From Litsea cubeba (lineage: Eukaryota; Streptophyta; Magnoliopsida; Laurales; Lauraceae): a stretch of 64,000 nt of DNA. This document shows positions 12,075 through 23,991 of this stretch, in pieces. Under the pieces are notes generated by a model, which saw only the letters and a list, made by a program, of their open reading frames with translations, was not told the DNA's origin and did not search any database. Location: NCBI GenBank assembly GCA_012931725.1, contig CM022946.1:114632399-114696398 (forward strand). Reading direction: 5' to 3'. Numbering within the stretch: the stretch's first letter is position 1; each line of letters starts with the position of its first letter. The translations under genes were made by a program, and so were the position numbers.

Positions 12075-12905
12075 CTATTAGGCTTTAGGGCCTGATCTGC
12101 GTGGTCGACGGAATGTTCTTCTGTGAGCACAATGGATACTTCTCATGTCAGCCCTGTGGGGCCTACTTTGATGCCTACCTATCAGTGGAGTAGGATACAT
12201 GGAAAGGCATCCCCATGGATGAGAGTTGATTAAAAAGAATCAGCCCCATTAGATTATCCTAGCCATTAAATTAATAGTCATAGATTTATGTGAGAATCAA
12301 TCCAACGTGGATAAGTGTTTTATGACTGGATCAGAGGGAGATGAGGGAGTAAAAGAGCCTGTGATAGACAGAGGTGGGCCCATATGTCAGCCCCACATAG
12401 CTTAACCAAATATACCGGGTGATCGTAGGATAACATTTCTCTCTCCATGCACCCCGGATTGTAGTCTTTGGAGCCACTGATCAGTGTGGCCAGCTAGTTT
12501 TATGGACTACTATGTAATGTTGTCTCACTCTCGCTCTTTTGCATGCACCCCAGATCGCATGGTTTGGAACCATTGACCTGTTTGGCCTACTGGTTTTAAT
12601 GAGCTATTATGAAATGTAACAGAAAGTCTCTCTCTATTTCACTTTTTAATGGGTTTGGGAAATGTATTTTGCAGGGATGACCAGATTATCTTAAATGGTA
12701 TTATCTTTTACATGGCTAGCATGCTCATCGATGCCTCCAAAAACCTTCCACTTTGGAGGACTGACGGTGCAGTTCTGATGGCTTTATTTCACATGGGTCC
12801 AGTGGAGTTTCTCTATTAATGGTTACATAGAGCGTTGCACCACCACTTTCTATACTCGCGCTACCATTCTCATCACCATTCCTCTATTGCTACAGAGCCC
12901 ATAAC
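11527..12905 (+). pseudogene. CER1-like: CER1-like aldehyde decarbonylase 5' fragment, copy A (exons 1-3, nonsense)
   Basis: Exons are 11527-11586 (MASKPGVLTEWPWRKLGSFK), 11811-12028 and 12675-12905, with GT-AG introns that join in frame for about 169 residues. Exon 2 holds the membrane-spanning LAPWVAHS...LLWR...HNQIWIS region. Exon 3 holds the first histidine boxes of the fatty acid hydroxylase superfamily (HRALHH and HSHHH). CER1 proteins act in the ER in making very-long-chain alkanes for cuticular wax and are about 620 residues, so only the first quarter is present. A TAA at 12817-12819 falls just before the first histidine box. No further exon is found downstream. This is a non-functional truncated copy. 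Confidence 0.9.
12042..12073 (+). repeat. Run of 32 consecutive C in intron 2
   Basis: The homopolymer begins 14 bases after the exon 2 donor. The same place in copy B has 7 C, and copy C has a run of about 7 (as G). It is specific to copy A. Confidence 0.95.
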
Positions 12906-14141
12906 GTGTAAGACTGCTCTTTTATTTCATTTCCTTGCTTATCACTTCTTTTATTTATTCCTCTGAAAGGTTCTTAAAGTGCATGCTCTTTATAGGAGTG
13001 CATTTCAGTTTCCCGTGACCTTAGAGTTTGTTAGGTGGGGCACATGATTACATCATTCAGTATACTGTACGGCTGTTAGCTTGCACAGTTTATCTGGTGG
13101 GTCCTATGAGAGTGATGGCCAAATCATGTAGAAACAATTAATAGAGTCAAAATGAAGTTTCAACCTTCTGATCATCTTGTTTGTCCACTGAATTGGTGGT
13201 GCATATGGTAGATATATGGTGGTGACGGCATAAAAACTTGATTTAACTAGTCTAGATCATTGGCTTTTCTTTTTGCCACGTGGCCAACCTTGCTCATATT
13301 ATATGCCTTCATGTATATAGGTAGAGTCCAAAATTTCTCTTCAATGGGATTTATATAGTTTTGATCAATCGTCATGGTTTCTTCTGAAGGGAGATTTGGA
13401 CTAGTTCCAAGATGGCCGGGTCTATATGATTTGAGTGGGTTTGATCAAACAGTGTTGGCCCCACACAAAGCTAGATGACATCATTTTTTTTTGAGGTGGT
13501 ACCGACTTCTATTGAAGTAAAACTTTGACGAATATTATTAGAGATAGAAATCATTTTGAACGGTTGGGATTAATGATTTCCTATGCATTCCATGAGCTCC
13601 TATTGTGAGCGCCATCTTGTGGAGCCACTTGTGCCCATGCGTAACATGTGGACGTAGGGGATCAAAATATCTAATGAAATAAAACCTAGCAGGTATACAA
13701 AATATCAACTCATCAGATCATTCTATTTCTTTCAGCAACGGTGCTTAAGTTTAATCGTTTTAGAAAGCATCATTTTGTTTGATTTCAATCCAACAAGGAG
13801 TGACAGTTGTATGAGTGCCAAATTTTGGCTTGTGCTAGTTCATGGTGGGATAGCAAGTGTGCATGGGATTGATTGATCATATGGGGTCTCATTTGCAAAA
13901 CAGAAAAAGGAGTTAACTAATGGGCTATTTTGGCACTTTACTTTTAAAATAAGTGGAGTGAAGTGAAATAAAAAATATGAATAAAAAATATAGTGGGTTA
14001 TGATGGTATTTTATTTTTAGTTGTTGATGATAGAATATTGTTGACTTTAATTTGGTATGAGAAATGGATTTTTTTTGTCTTTTAGTAAGTAATTGTTGTC
14101 GCTTTTTGACTTTTTGTTAGAAAAGTTGGAGAGAGTATGAA
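12906..14141. other. Non-coding stretch after CER1 exon 3
   Basis: I looked for the next CER1 exon (the HPFAEH region) and did not find it. The sequence is gene-free. From about 13922 it enters a MITE-like arm. Confidence 0.6.
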
Positions 14142-14508
14142 TAAAATATAGGCAAAATTAGCGAAAGGTCCCTATAAGTCAATGTTTCCAACCTCTAGTC
14201 CAAGGAAATACTTTTTAAAGCATATGGTCCACTCAGCTAGACTATTTGAAGCCTTAGGTCCCTGTATCCACATGATGATATTTTTTAGGACTAATTTGCA
14301 CTTTCAACCATTTTAGGAATAAAATTTTGAATTTAAAAATTTTAAATCTTGTATTCTCCCTCGTTTTAACTTCTCTAGATCTTGCAAACTCCACTTCGGA
14401 GGGAATAACCCAAACAATCATCATCAAAGATTACCAGAAAATCGACACGCTTCATCTTCTTCTTCTTTGTCGTCTTCATGATAATCAGCTTCTTCTTCTT
14501 CTTCTGCC

Positions 14509-14904
14509 GTGCCTGCGAGAGGCCGGGCCGCGGATGGTGGTGCTGGGGAATTACGGAGGGCGGTTGGCGACGGAGAGGCAGATTACAATTTCTTCGAAGA
14601 GGAATTTCAGGTGCGGCTTGCGCTCGCCATCAGCGCCTCCGATCCGAATGGGCGTGAGGATCCGGAGACGACGCAGATCAAGGCTGCCAAGCGGATCAGC
14701 CTTGGATGCACGACCACGTCGTCTGCGCCTGCTGATGAAACCATAGTCAAGTTTTTCAACAGGGCTTCTCTGCTGATGGTAGCCAAGGACCCATCTACAT
14801 GTACAAAAACTCTTACTACTACACTCGCCTCTTACAACATTGCATCAGTCCACAAAATCCTCAAAACAATCCATGCCCAGATCAGCACCAGCGGCCTCCA
14901 ATAA
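14509..14904 (+). pseudogene. Chimeric frame: EDR1-type Raf-like kinase N-terminal piece joined to PPR piece
   Basis: A 131-codon open frame. From about 14572 to 14715 it reads YNFFEEEFQVRLALAISASD...IKAAKRISLGC, the conserved start of the EDR1 domain found N-terminal in plant Raf-like MAPKKKs. After a short linker, from about 14745, it reads as a PPR-protein leader ending KILKTIHAQISTSGLQ. A TAA at 14902 stops it, but the same frame continues as PPR sequence. The two gene sources are fused in frame, typical of transduplication. The kinase catalytic domain is absent. Copy B has the same chimera at 41321-41716. Confidence 0.8.
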
Positions 14905-15140
14905 AGCCCATTCCTCGCTGCCAAACTCGTAAGCCAGTATGCAGACTTTTGCAGAATGGAAGATGCATGCCAGGTGTTCGACGTTTTGTCCAATAGAGAT
15001 GTTCTCATGTGGAATGTCGTCATTCATGGGTACGCCAACTTGGGTCCTTTTGAGAAGGCTGTGGAGATTTATCAGCTCATGCGGTGCAGTGGGGTTTGCC
15101 TGAACTGGTACACGTTTCCGTTCGTGCTGAAGGCCTATGC
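14905..15140 (+). pseudogene. PPR (pentatricopeptide repeat) protein fragment
   Basis: In the same frame as the preceding chimera, beyond its stop, the sequence reads FLAAKLVSQYADFCRMEDA then VFDVLSNRDVLMWNVVIHGY and a second helix pair ending TFPFVLKAYA. This is the classic P-L-S type PPR pattern of plant organelle RNA-binding proteins. Only about one and a half repeats are present, and it joins directly to kinase sequence at about 15140. It is non-functional. Confidence 0.85.
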
Positions 15141-15330
15141 TGCACTGTTTTATGGCCTATTTATGATCTGTTTCGGATTGCGTACTCCGCCGACGTGCCG
15201 GAATTCCCCAGCTGGCTTTCCGACCAAGCAAAGGATTTCCTCAGCAAGTGTCTTAGGAGAAATCCAGATGAGAGATGGACGACTGATTAGCTTATCAATC
15301 ACCCATTTGTTGATGGAAGGTGTTCTCTGA
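15140..15330 (+). pseudogene. C-terminal end of a MAPKKK17/18-like kinase catalytic domain
   Basis: The frame starting near 15140 reads LFRIAYSADVPEFPSWLSDQ then AKDFLSKCLRRNPDERWTTD, a TAG at 15288-15290, and LINHPFV. This is subdomains X-XI of plant MAPKKK17/18-type kinases (conserved Arg in NPDERW). The frame differs from that of the PPR part. The rest of the kinase is absent. Copy B lacks this piece because its Pack-MULE is cut at 41873. Confidence 0.8.
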
Positions 15331-15599
15331 CAAAAGCTGTTGTGATCTCTGTTCCAACTAATTCTCCCAAGAGTACTCTTGATTTTGGGATTTTGGGTTC
15401 TGGGATTCTTTGGGTGGGTCAGGAACTAATCGGGAACTGACCCAGTTCGTTTTAATTTTAGAATTTTTGGCATGGAGATGAATTTTTGGTTTCTTTTTCT
15501 TTTCATTTCAACATTTCCTTGCCCTAATTTCTCTATTGGATAGAGAGCGAGGAAAGGTGAGGGAGAGGAGAGAGAAGAGCCTAGTTGCAGGCTTTATTG

Positions 15600-16720
15600 A
15601 GAATGAAATTTATCTGATTTTTTGTCAAATATAGGTGAGTTTATGTCAAATTTATCTGAATTTTTATCAAATTTAGCTGAGTTTTTTTTGTCAAATTTGT
15701 CTGAGTTCTGGACAAATCTATCTGAGTTTTTGCCTATTTATCTGAGTTATGGAATAAAATTATCTGAGTTCTGAACAAATTTATCTGAGTTTTTTATAAA
15801 TTTATTTGAATTTTTGTAAAATATAGTCGATTTTTTGACAAATTTATTTCCATTTTGAAAGTTGTAGGCTTTATTGAGAAGGAAATTTATCTGATTTTTT
15901 GTCAAATATAGGTGAGTTTATGTCAAATTTATCTGAATTTTTATCAAATTTAGCTGAGTTTTTGTCAAATTTATCTGAGTTTTGGACAAATGTATCTGAG
16001 TTCTGGAATAAAATTATCTAAGTTCTGAACAAATCTATCTGAGTTTTTGGCAAATTTATTTGAATTTTTGAAAAATATAGTCGAGTTTTTGACAAATTTA
16101 TCTCCATTTTAAAAATTTTAAATGAGTTTTTGAACGAATATTTTTATATTTTTGGCTAATTTATTTGTATTTTCTAAGATCTATTTCTGTTTTTAAATTT
16201 TATTTGTGTCTTTTGAAATTTATTTATATTTTTTGAAATAAATTTAATTGAGTTTTGACAAAAATACTTGAGTTTTTGGCTTTTTTTTCTGAAATTTAGA
16301 AAATTAGTTTATCAATTTTGGCAAATGTATTTTTATTTTTTCAATTTATTTACATTTTTTAATTTTATTTACATCTTTTGAATTTTATTTGCATTTTTTG
16401 AAGTTTATTTGTATTTTTGAAATTTTCTTTGGACCTTTTGAGACTTATTTGAGTGTTTTGAAATTTATTTGGATCTCTTGAAATTTATTTCGATCTTTTG
16501 AAATTTATTTGCGTCTTTTTAAACTGGTTTTCATCTTTTGAAATTTATTTATATTTTTTGAAGTTTATTTGGATCTTTTGAAATTTATTTGTGTCTTTTT
16601 AAATTTCTATGCTTTCTTTTGAGATTTATTGTATTTTTTGAAATTATTACTTTTTCAGAAATTTATTTGTGTTATTTTGAAATTTATTTGTGTGTTTTTA
16701 GAATTTATTTGAAAATCTCA
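15600..16720. repeat. AT-rich degenerate minisatellite of the Pack-MULE
   Basis: Repeated short units such as TTTATCTGAGTTTTTGTCAAA and, further right, TTTTGAAATTTATTTG. There is a ~240-bp internal duplication (from about 15590 and 15865). It is inverted relative to the same family sequence at about 4130-4690. Confidence 0.75.
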
Positions 16721-16997
16721 TTAATGAGATTCCTTTAATTGTGGCCAATTAAATGGTAGCTGACTATTAGTAATGGGATATCCCACCAATCATGGGATAT
16801 GATTTAAAGAAAGGGGTAAATTAGACATTTTAGGTATGAAAAAGTGTGTGAGGGACCTTTGGCTCTATGACTTTTTTTTGTGGACCTAAGGCAATAAAGT
16901 GCAATGTTGAGGGACCTGTCGCCGAATGCCCCTAAAATATAAGTGACTTTTTGACATTACTCTACTTGACTTTACCAGTAGAAATACCAAACTAGCC

Positions 16998-19900
16998 TTA
17001 GGTAGGGTTGAATCTGAAACATGAGGCTAAACTTTAGATCCAATAACTAAAGTGATCCTATGCTAATGAATTATGCACATAAGAATCATGCTCAACCACA
17101 TTATTGCACATATACAAATAAGAGCATAGCGTTACGTCTCATCCAATTAGAATAATAAATTCAAATTCAAATTCAAATTAAAAATTAATTAATTAAAAAA
17201 ATATATGAATTGAGTGAATGATAAAAAAACACATAGGTGGGATAATTCAATCTAAGCATTTATTTTTCATATATTTATCCGATGGTCATGATCATTGGAC
17301 GAACTTGAAGTTTAATTGATACGTAATCAACGTTGTGTCGTTTTTATATGCATAATGGAAAGAGGGTTGGCAAGTCTAGTTTATCTCCTCCCATGAGATT
17401 TGGAAAGTAAGGAAAAATATTCAAATGCAAAGAGAAAAAAATATTGTTTTGTGTTTTTGGTTACTCTTGCTAGAAGATACTAATTAAGCTAATGGTAGCC
17501 AAGTAACAAAGAAAGAACTGAGAAAATCTTCAGATTGGGATTTCATAATCAAATTTTCATATCAATACTCTCAAAGACAAACTAATATAAAAATAAGAAC
17601 GTGAGATGTATAAAAAAAATCCCCTATAACATACATGGATGGGTTGTTTATATATAATAATCTTAAATAGAATAAGCAGAAATACCATTACCATCATATA
17701 GGTTTGTTCATGCTTGAGCTTGAAAGACAAATAGGAGCAGCAATGGAGAACGTCATTTTACAAGGATAATTACTTCTTGTATAAAAGATTGTCTCACTCT
17801 ATTGTTACTAATCAAGCATATATAGCTCAAGTGGAAAAAAAGAGATATAAACTAAATATTTTGAAAGAAAAAAAATTAAATATATAGAAGTTTTTTTAAT
17901 TAAAAATATATAAACTAAAAGGATAGGAATCCGAACATGTCATTCATCTACATCAAATATCCAAACAAGAAGAAAAGGAAAACTTTCAAAAAAGTTTAAA
18001 ACTTTTGACTCATTTTCAAAAATAAAATATATAAAGATTTGAATATTGCATAAAAGTATAAAAGTTTTCTACAATTCTTTCACGAAATCTTTATTTCTAA
18101 AACCCGTTACAAATAATCTGGTAACTAGAGACCCACAAATTTGACAAAGAAAAAAAAAAGGGAAAAGAATCTCCAAAAGCTCGTAAAACATATTTCACAG
18201 AAAACCAAAGATTTCATGAAAAATGAAGACTTGGGAAAAATGACTTCCTCAAGTCAAAAGATCATCCAAAGTATGTCTATGACACCGAAATGAAGAAAGT
18301 AACGCAAGTAGCATCAAAATCAAATATCGAAAAATTGGGACAGGCAAAAAAATACCGCAATCTGATGCGGGTACGACGCTCCAAGTCAAAATTTTCAAGA
18401 TTCACAAAATGATGGTCAAAGATGCTAAGTTAGGCATGGGCATGCACCCCATACTTCAAAAACCCAATAATCCACACTATGAAAGCTTTTCCGGGGGTAC
18501 ATATAGTTTAACAACCCCACTTTAAAAAATGAATGGCAACATTCCGGGAGTCACAATTCCTTCGATACTACTTGGATTGGCGGCATAATCTTAGGATCTA
18601 CGATCATCTAGTCGGAAAGAGCTTTCCATCCATGTATCGTGGGCAAATTTCTGTTCAACATATCAAAAGTGAAGGTTTTTTAGGACCCACTAGAATGAAT
18701 TACTAGTTCTAATTTAACCAATCAATGCAGTGGATATAAACCAATCAGACAGAACTAGCAAATAAATCTACCAAACAATCACCACAAGAAGGCAGACACA
18801 AATTTTACTGTGGAAACCATTTCCGGGAGAAAAACCACGAACCAGAAATCAAGAGTTCATGAACAGTTTACAAGATATACTCACAAGCTCCTGTACCTCA
18901 GTCTGTACCTCGACCTCAGGACTGTAGTTGTTCTTGCACAGAATCCACTAACACGACTTCCACCGTGCACCGTTCTCCTTGATCTCCTCGCACCTTGTCC
19001 ACCAAGAAGTGGAACTCCAGGCCGAGCCAATCTATCCAAAATTTAAGCCACTCAAAGTAAATTCCATTTTATTCTGTAAGGTATTCTCAAATCCTACTCC
19101 AGTAGGAGTTGATCTTATGATAAGATTGAGCGTATTATACAAAAGGTGATCTAATCATTTTTTATTCTATCAAATGCTTAGTTTTATAGTAGGGCCAATC
19201 ACGATTTTAGTCAAATGATTAATCTTATATATAGTGGGACGAACTATTATTGGACTAAATTTGTTGATAACCCATACATAGGAAGGGCATTTATTTAGGC
19301 CGGTGATTTAGATTATCAATAGGTAAGCCCACACTATAGAACTCCACTTCTTTAACTCATAATTTCTCTAAGTCAAAGCCTCATAGGAGAGGATCACGAC
19401 TCAATTAGTGTTGGTGGGCATGGTGGGTTTTGTCAGCTTTTCTCATTTGCCTTGTGAGCGTGATATTTATGACTTTTTTTTTTTTTTTTTACATTTATCT
19501 TGCTGAGCAATAGATAAGTTCTTTATATGATTTTATCCTTAAAAAAGTCAGCATATTATATATATATAGATATATCCTAAATTTATCACATACACATGTG
19601 CAATGGGTATTGAGATTTTATATGTTTTAAAATGTTTTTAACATGCTCAGTATCATCATTTCATTTTCCTATTTTAGTTTAGATTAGTTACAAGAATGAC
19701 GAATGCCTAGTAAATAAATACACGTTCATATTTTATAAGCTTTTATTCTATTTTAATTATTCTTACATAATGTAAATGGAACAAATATGATATTTAGTGA
19801 GTGAGGGTGCATGAGTTCAAGTTCCCAATAAAGGCCAAAAAAAATTGGAAAAGAAAAAAAATATCGTTCTCTCCGGTTGCTCTGTTGAATATGTTAATCA

Positions 19901-20040
19901 ATTTGTTGGATTGAGGGAATCAAGTTTGGAGCTCAAGCTTTTCGAACTTGATCAGGCTAAATGCACTCACTATCATTTCCAACATGAACATATCAAACAT
20001 GGATTAATCATAACTTCACACATTGTGTCAGTCTCACCAT
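16998..20040. other. AT-rich region without a gene
   Basis: No coding region is supported. Around 18750-19050 there is a less AT-rich patch (TGGAAACCATTTCCGGGAGA...) that resembles retroelement-derived non-coding sequence, but I cannot assign it. TA runs occur near 19560. Confidence 0.6.
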
Positions 20041-20044
20041 GTCT

Positions 20045-21312
20045 TTGAATGGGGTTTCTTTTCCTTCCATCGAGTCAGATCATAAGGATTGGTTAGAGAG
20101 GGAGTTTGAACAAGAAGAAATATCCAAGGCTTTGGCGGATTGTACTGGTGCTAAGGCTTCAGGCCCAGATGGTTTCGTTTTTTCTTTCATTAAAGCTGGT
20201 TGGGATTTTTTACGGGATGATTTTTGTGATATGCTCAAAGAATTTCATGAGAGAAGAAAATTGAATAAGGAATCTAATTTCACCTTTATTACTCTTATTC
20301 CAAAAATCTCTAATCCAGTGAAGTTGAAGGATTTTAGGCCAATCAGCTTGGTGGGATACATTTACAAATTATTGACAAAGATTTTAGCTAATAGGTTGAA
20401 AATTGTACTTCTTGACATTATTAGCCCTTTTCAAGGGGCATTTGTTCAAGGCAAGCAAATCCTTGATGGCATTCTCATAGCCAATGAACTAATAGATTTT
20501 AGAAAACGCTCAGGTCAGGAGGGTGCTATCTTCAAGATTGATCTAAAAAAGGCCTATGATCATGTAGATTGGAACTTTGTGGATTACATGCTTGTGAGAT
20601 TTGGGTTTGGCGACAAGTGGAGAGGTTAGGTCTGTGATTATATTTCCTATGCATGCATCTTTATTTGTTTTGGTAAATGGATCTCCGACTCGCCGTTTTA
20701 AAGCTTCTAAGGGTCTAAGACAAGGTGATCCTCTTTCCCCTTTCTTGTTCACTTTGGTGGTAGAACCTTTGAGTGTGCTTCTTATTAGAGCCAAGAACCT
20801 GGGGATTATTGAAGGGTTTGAATCCAAGAGAGGAGGGGAGTTGTTACTCATCTTTAGTTTGCTGATGATACCATTTTGTTTAGCTCAACAAAATGGGAGG
20901 AGATCATTACTTTGAAAAGAACTCTGAGATGTTTTGAAATTGTGTCTGGTCTAAAGATTAATCTATTGAAAAGTAGTTTAGTGGGTGTGGGTTGCCTCGA
21001 GGAGAAAGTTCATTTGATTGTCGAAAGGTTACATTGCAGATATGAAAAGCTTCCTATTAAGCATCTTGGGCTTCCAATTGGGGTGAACCTAAGGTCAAAG
21101 GATCGATTTATGGAAGCCAGTTGTTGATAAGTTTGAAAATAAATTATCCATGTGGAAAATGCGGTACATTGGGCAGGATTACTCTGATCAAAGCGACTTT
21201 GTTCAGTTTTCCAATTTACTATATGTCTTTATTTAAAATGCCTATTTCAATGGTTGAAAGATTAAACCGGATTAGAAGAGATTTTTAATGGGAGGGACAA
21301 GGAGATAAAAAG
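20045..21312 (+). pseudogene. LINE reverse transcriptase (broken)
   Basis: The first frame (20039-20629) has the start of plant L1 RT, with LEREFEQEEISKAL, GPDGF, DFRPISLVGYIYKLLTKILA and the first catalytic region FKIDLKKAYDHVDW. A frameshift near 20615 leads to NGSPTRRF and GLRQGDPLSPFLF. A second shift near 20840 and a TAG lie next to the catalytic FADD box at 20858-20869. Similarity continues as KHLGLPIGV to 21127, where another shift occurs. It is non-functional. Confidence 0.9.
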
Positions 21313-22997
21313 AAGCTTGATGCGAATCCCGCAAATATATATTTGTCTCAAGTAATATAGACTATGGAAGTCCTAATATCGTTGCTATGAGAATCTTTAC
21401 CAGAAAAATAACAATGACTATTGAAAAGGAGTATCAACTCAAATATAGCTAACAAATGCAAATGGAGATAACAAAGACAATGGAAACAAGAAACAAGATA
21501 ATAACAAGGGAAATAAAAAAAAATGCAAACTAAAAGAAAGCAAAAAACTAGATAACAAAGAGATGTTAGTAAAAATAGAAGAACACAAGTGAGAACCAAA
21601 ATCATTAACAAACCAAGAACAAGGTTAGTAACAAAGTTAATAACAAATGCAAAATAACAAGATTAATACAAGAACAATGGAGCAATATTAGATAGATCAA
21701 GTGGATAAGTGTGTGAAAAGAGCAAGTGAAAGATCAAGATAAAATAAAATAAAAGCATCTATGGAAACTAGCTAATAAGAAGAGCAAGTGAGTAAGATAG
21801 AAAATGAGTGGATGGAGATAAAAAAAATGTGCTTAAGTAGTGTAAAGTCAAAGGTGGAATTGAGGGTATGAATAGATAAATGGAGTGTGAGAATTAAAAC
21901 GAGTGAATAAGTGTGTGTGAATATGAATAGAATCAAACTAAAGTAAGTAATATAAGCAACAATCAATACTAATTGATAGATTGAACCATCTAGAATCCAC
22001 TAAGTAACACTAATCCAACACTAATGCTGATCTTCTCTTTTCCTAGACAAACACTCAAATCTAATGACAAATCAATGCTTAGATTTAGAAAATATAATTT
22101 TAAAGCTCTAAGATGAAAATTAACAATCTAATAGCCAAGACGTTCTTCCCTTCATAAAAGAAAAGATTTCTAATGGCTATCTATCAAAAGTAAGCATAAA
22201 CCATCAAATGGTACTAAATCCTAAGCATGATTTATCAAACCTAAGCATAGATAGTAAAAAAGAATGCTAAGATAGAAAATAAGCATGGAAGGTTGTACAA
22301 TTCAATGAAGACAAATCTACTCTAACATATTGAGCACATAAACAAGGGAATTAATATAAAGAACATAAGCAAAATGAATAGCATCAACTTAGCTTCATCT
22401 AGAGGATCCAATCAAAGGGATTAGCTACCCACTGGAGAAGACAAAGCTTTCATTTTCATTCTAAATCTTTAATTATTATAAAGCTTTCCTCACTTTCTAT
22501 TTACAATTGCTCTCAATTACATGAATATCTTAAGTAAAGAGGAGAATATGATTTCTAGATCTTTGAGCAAGCTTTCCAATGTTTCTGAAATCACCTCAAT
22601 CGAACACCCGAGTAAAAAGTTATTGCCACAATACCAACCCATGTCTTTTATTTTTCTTCTTATTATTAGCCTAACTTTGTCATTTCTTTATCCAATTGCC
22701 TTCCAAACTTATCCTTACTCTCTTTAACTCTTGAACCTCAAGTTTAATCTTCTGTTAACACCTACAAAAAGAAATTAACATAATTTAGAGTATTATCGAA
22801 CATATTTTGTATGGAAGCTATTAGAACTAATATAAATGCATACAAATTGGCCACCTATAATGGAAAAATATGAGGAAAGCATGATGGGGAGAAAAATTAC
22901 GATTTTTATGCTAAAAACAGTATTTTGAGTTCTTTTCTCTTTGAGAACTTATAAAATAATGCTATAAAAGTGTAACTTTTGTAAACTCATCAAAGCT
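21313..22997. mobile_element. Solo LTR inserted in the LINE (LTR 21318-22992)
   Basis: The 1675-bp insert starts TGATGCGAATCCC and ends CTCATCA (TG...CA, with TGATG/CATCA inverted ends). It is flanked by the 5-bp duplication AAGCT at 21313-21317 and 22993-22997. Removing it and one AAGCT rejoins LINE sequence in register. It has no internal coding domain and no second LTR, hence a solo LTR left by recombination. Confidence 0.85.
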
Positions 22998-23551
22998 TCA
23001 CTTATGAAATGGAAGGATGTGACAAGCCTAAATCCCTTGGTGGTCTGCGTTTTGGGAGCCTAGTGCATAAAAATTGGGCCTTACTAGCTAAGTGGTGGTG
23101 GCGTTTTGGGGAGGAAAAAGATTCTCTTTGGAGGAGGATCATTGTTTTTAAATATGGTGAGGATGAGTGGGATTGGGTTCCTAAATTTGTCCCTAGGTAT
23201 AGGAGGTCGGGTTGTTGGGGTGTCATTTCTTGTCTCGGGGATGAGTCTAATGTCATGGGGGAGGTCTTTAATAACGGTGTGGGTTTCATTGTTGGGTCTG
23301 GTGTGTCTGTTCGTTTCTAATTTTATGATTGGGTGGGAGTGGGGTCTTTGGGGAGTCTTTTTCCTAGATTGTTTAGAGTGGCGTCTAATAAACAATCTTC
23401 AGTCCACGAGTGTTACTCTTTTGAGGGGGATCGTGTTGTTTGGAAAATTTCTTTGAGAAGAACTTTGCGTCAGTTAGAAAAGTCTAAGTCTCTATTGAGT
23501 CTGCTTTCTAACATTTTTCTATGTAGGGGTGTTAATGATACTCAGATTTGA
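22998..23551 (+). pseudogene. LINE region downstream of RT
   Basis: Reads PKSLGGLRFGSLVHKNWALL followed by AKWWWRF and LWRRIIVFKYG, the conserved segment between RT and the zinc-finger domain in plant L1 elements. It continues in shifted frames to about 23551. It is broken by frameshifts. Confidence 0.8.
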
Positions 23552-23991
23552 AAACCTTTGTGCTTAGGGTTTTTTTCAGTGAAGTCCTTCACTGTAGCAA
23601 TGGAGCATTCTTTTTCTATTGTCATTCTTCGGCTAGGGCGTGGCGGGGTCTAGCTCCTCTGAGAGTGGAGGCTTTTTGTTGGCTAGCCGTGGTAGGCAAG
23701 ATTTCTACAGTCGACAATCTTAGAAGGAAATGCCTCGTTTTGGTGAATCTTCAAGATACTTGCTCTTTATGTGGCAAGGAGACCGAGTCTATTAATCATC
23801 TCTTTATTCACTGTGAGGTTGTTTCTTTTCTTTCGAAGTATTTCTTGTATAAATGTGGCATATTATGGTGCTTTCCAGGTTCTTTGGGTGATCTTTTTTA
23901 TACTTGGTGTTTGGCTCCTTTTAGGGGGCGTGGGTTATTGCTTTGGAGACTCATTCCATTTGCTATTCTTTGGTCCACTTGGAAGGAATGA
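23548..23991 (+). pseudogene. LINE zf-RVT-like domain
   Basis: Contains RVEAFCWLAVVGKISTVDNL and the cysteine/histidine cluster CSLCGKETESINHLFIHC followed by W-rich sequence, the zinc-binding reverse-transcriptase-associated domain of plant LINEs. It opens and closes by frameshift relative to neighbours. Confidence 0.85.

Larger units (their letters stand above)
545..15061 (+). repeat. Segmental duplication, copy A (direct)
   Basis: This block aligns almost base for base with 27319-41873, with scattered substitutions and small repeat-length changes. The offset rises from 26774 to about 26835. The left limit is the LTR end at 544, so the true duplication probably continues left of the window. 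The right limit is the point where copy B switches to inverted sequence, so A itself continues naturally past 15061. Confidence 0.95.
14151..16932. mobile_element. Pack-MULE with three captured gene fragments (complete in copy A)
   Basis: A perfect 9-bp target duplication, TAAAATATA, lies at 14142-14150 and 16933-16941. The terminal inverted repeats are imperfect (GGCAAAATTAGCGAAAGGTCCC at the left; complement of the right end GGGGCATTCGGCGACAGGTCCC). Length is 2782 bp with no transposase. The left half carries fragments of an EDR1-type kinase, a PPR gene and a MAPKKK. The right half (15600-16720) is AT-rich minisatellite shared with the MULE at 3664-5583. Confidence 0.9.
13922..16997. mobile_element. 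Possible MITE hosting the Pack-MULE
   Basis: GGGCTATTTTGGCA at 13922 has an imperfect inverted partner ending at 16997 (complement GGCTAGTTTGGTA), and similarity continues inward for about 40 bases on each side. The Pack-MULE lies between. Without the Pack-MULE the host would be about 290 bp, a MITE size. I found no clear target duplication. Confidence 0.4.

Noticed and set aside
12906..14141. Search for CER1 exon 4 (HPFAEH region) downstream of copy A
   Set aside because: Not found on either strand, so the gene copy is taken as truncated after exon 3.
18750..19050. 78-codon frame at 18810-19046 in a less AT-rich patch
   Set aside because: No recognisable domain. The text resembles retroelement non-coding sequence but lacks LTR ends or duplications.
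19845..20048. 67-codon frame just before the LINE
   Set aside because: No similarity to LINE ORF1 or endonuclease. It lies outside the truncated LINE start.
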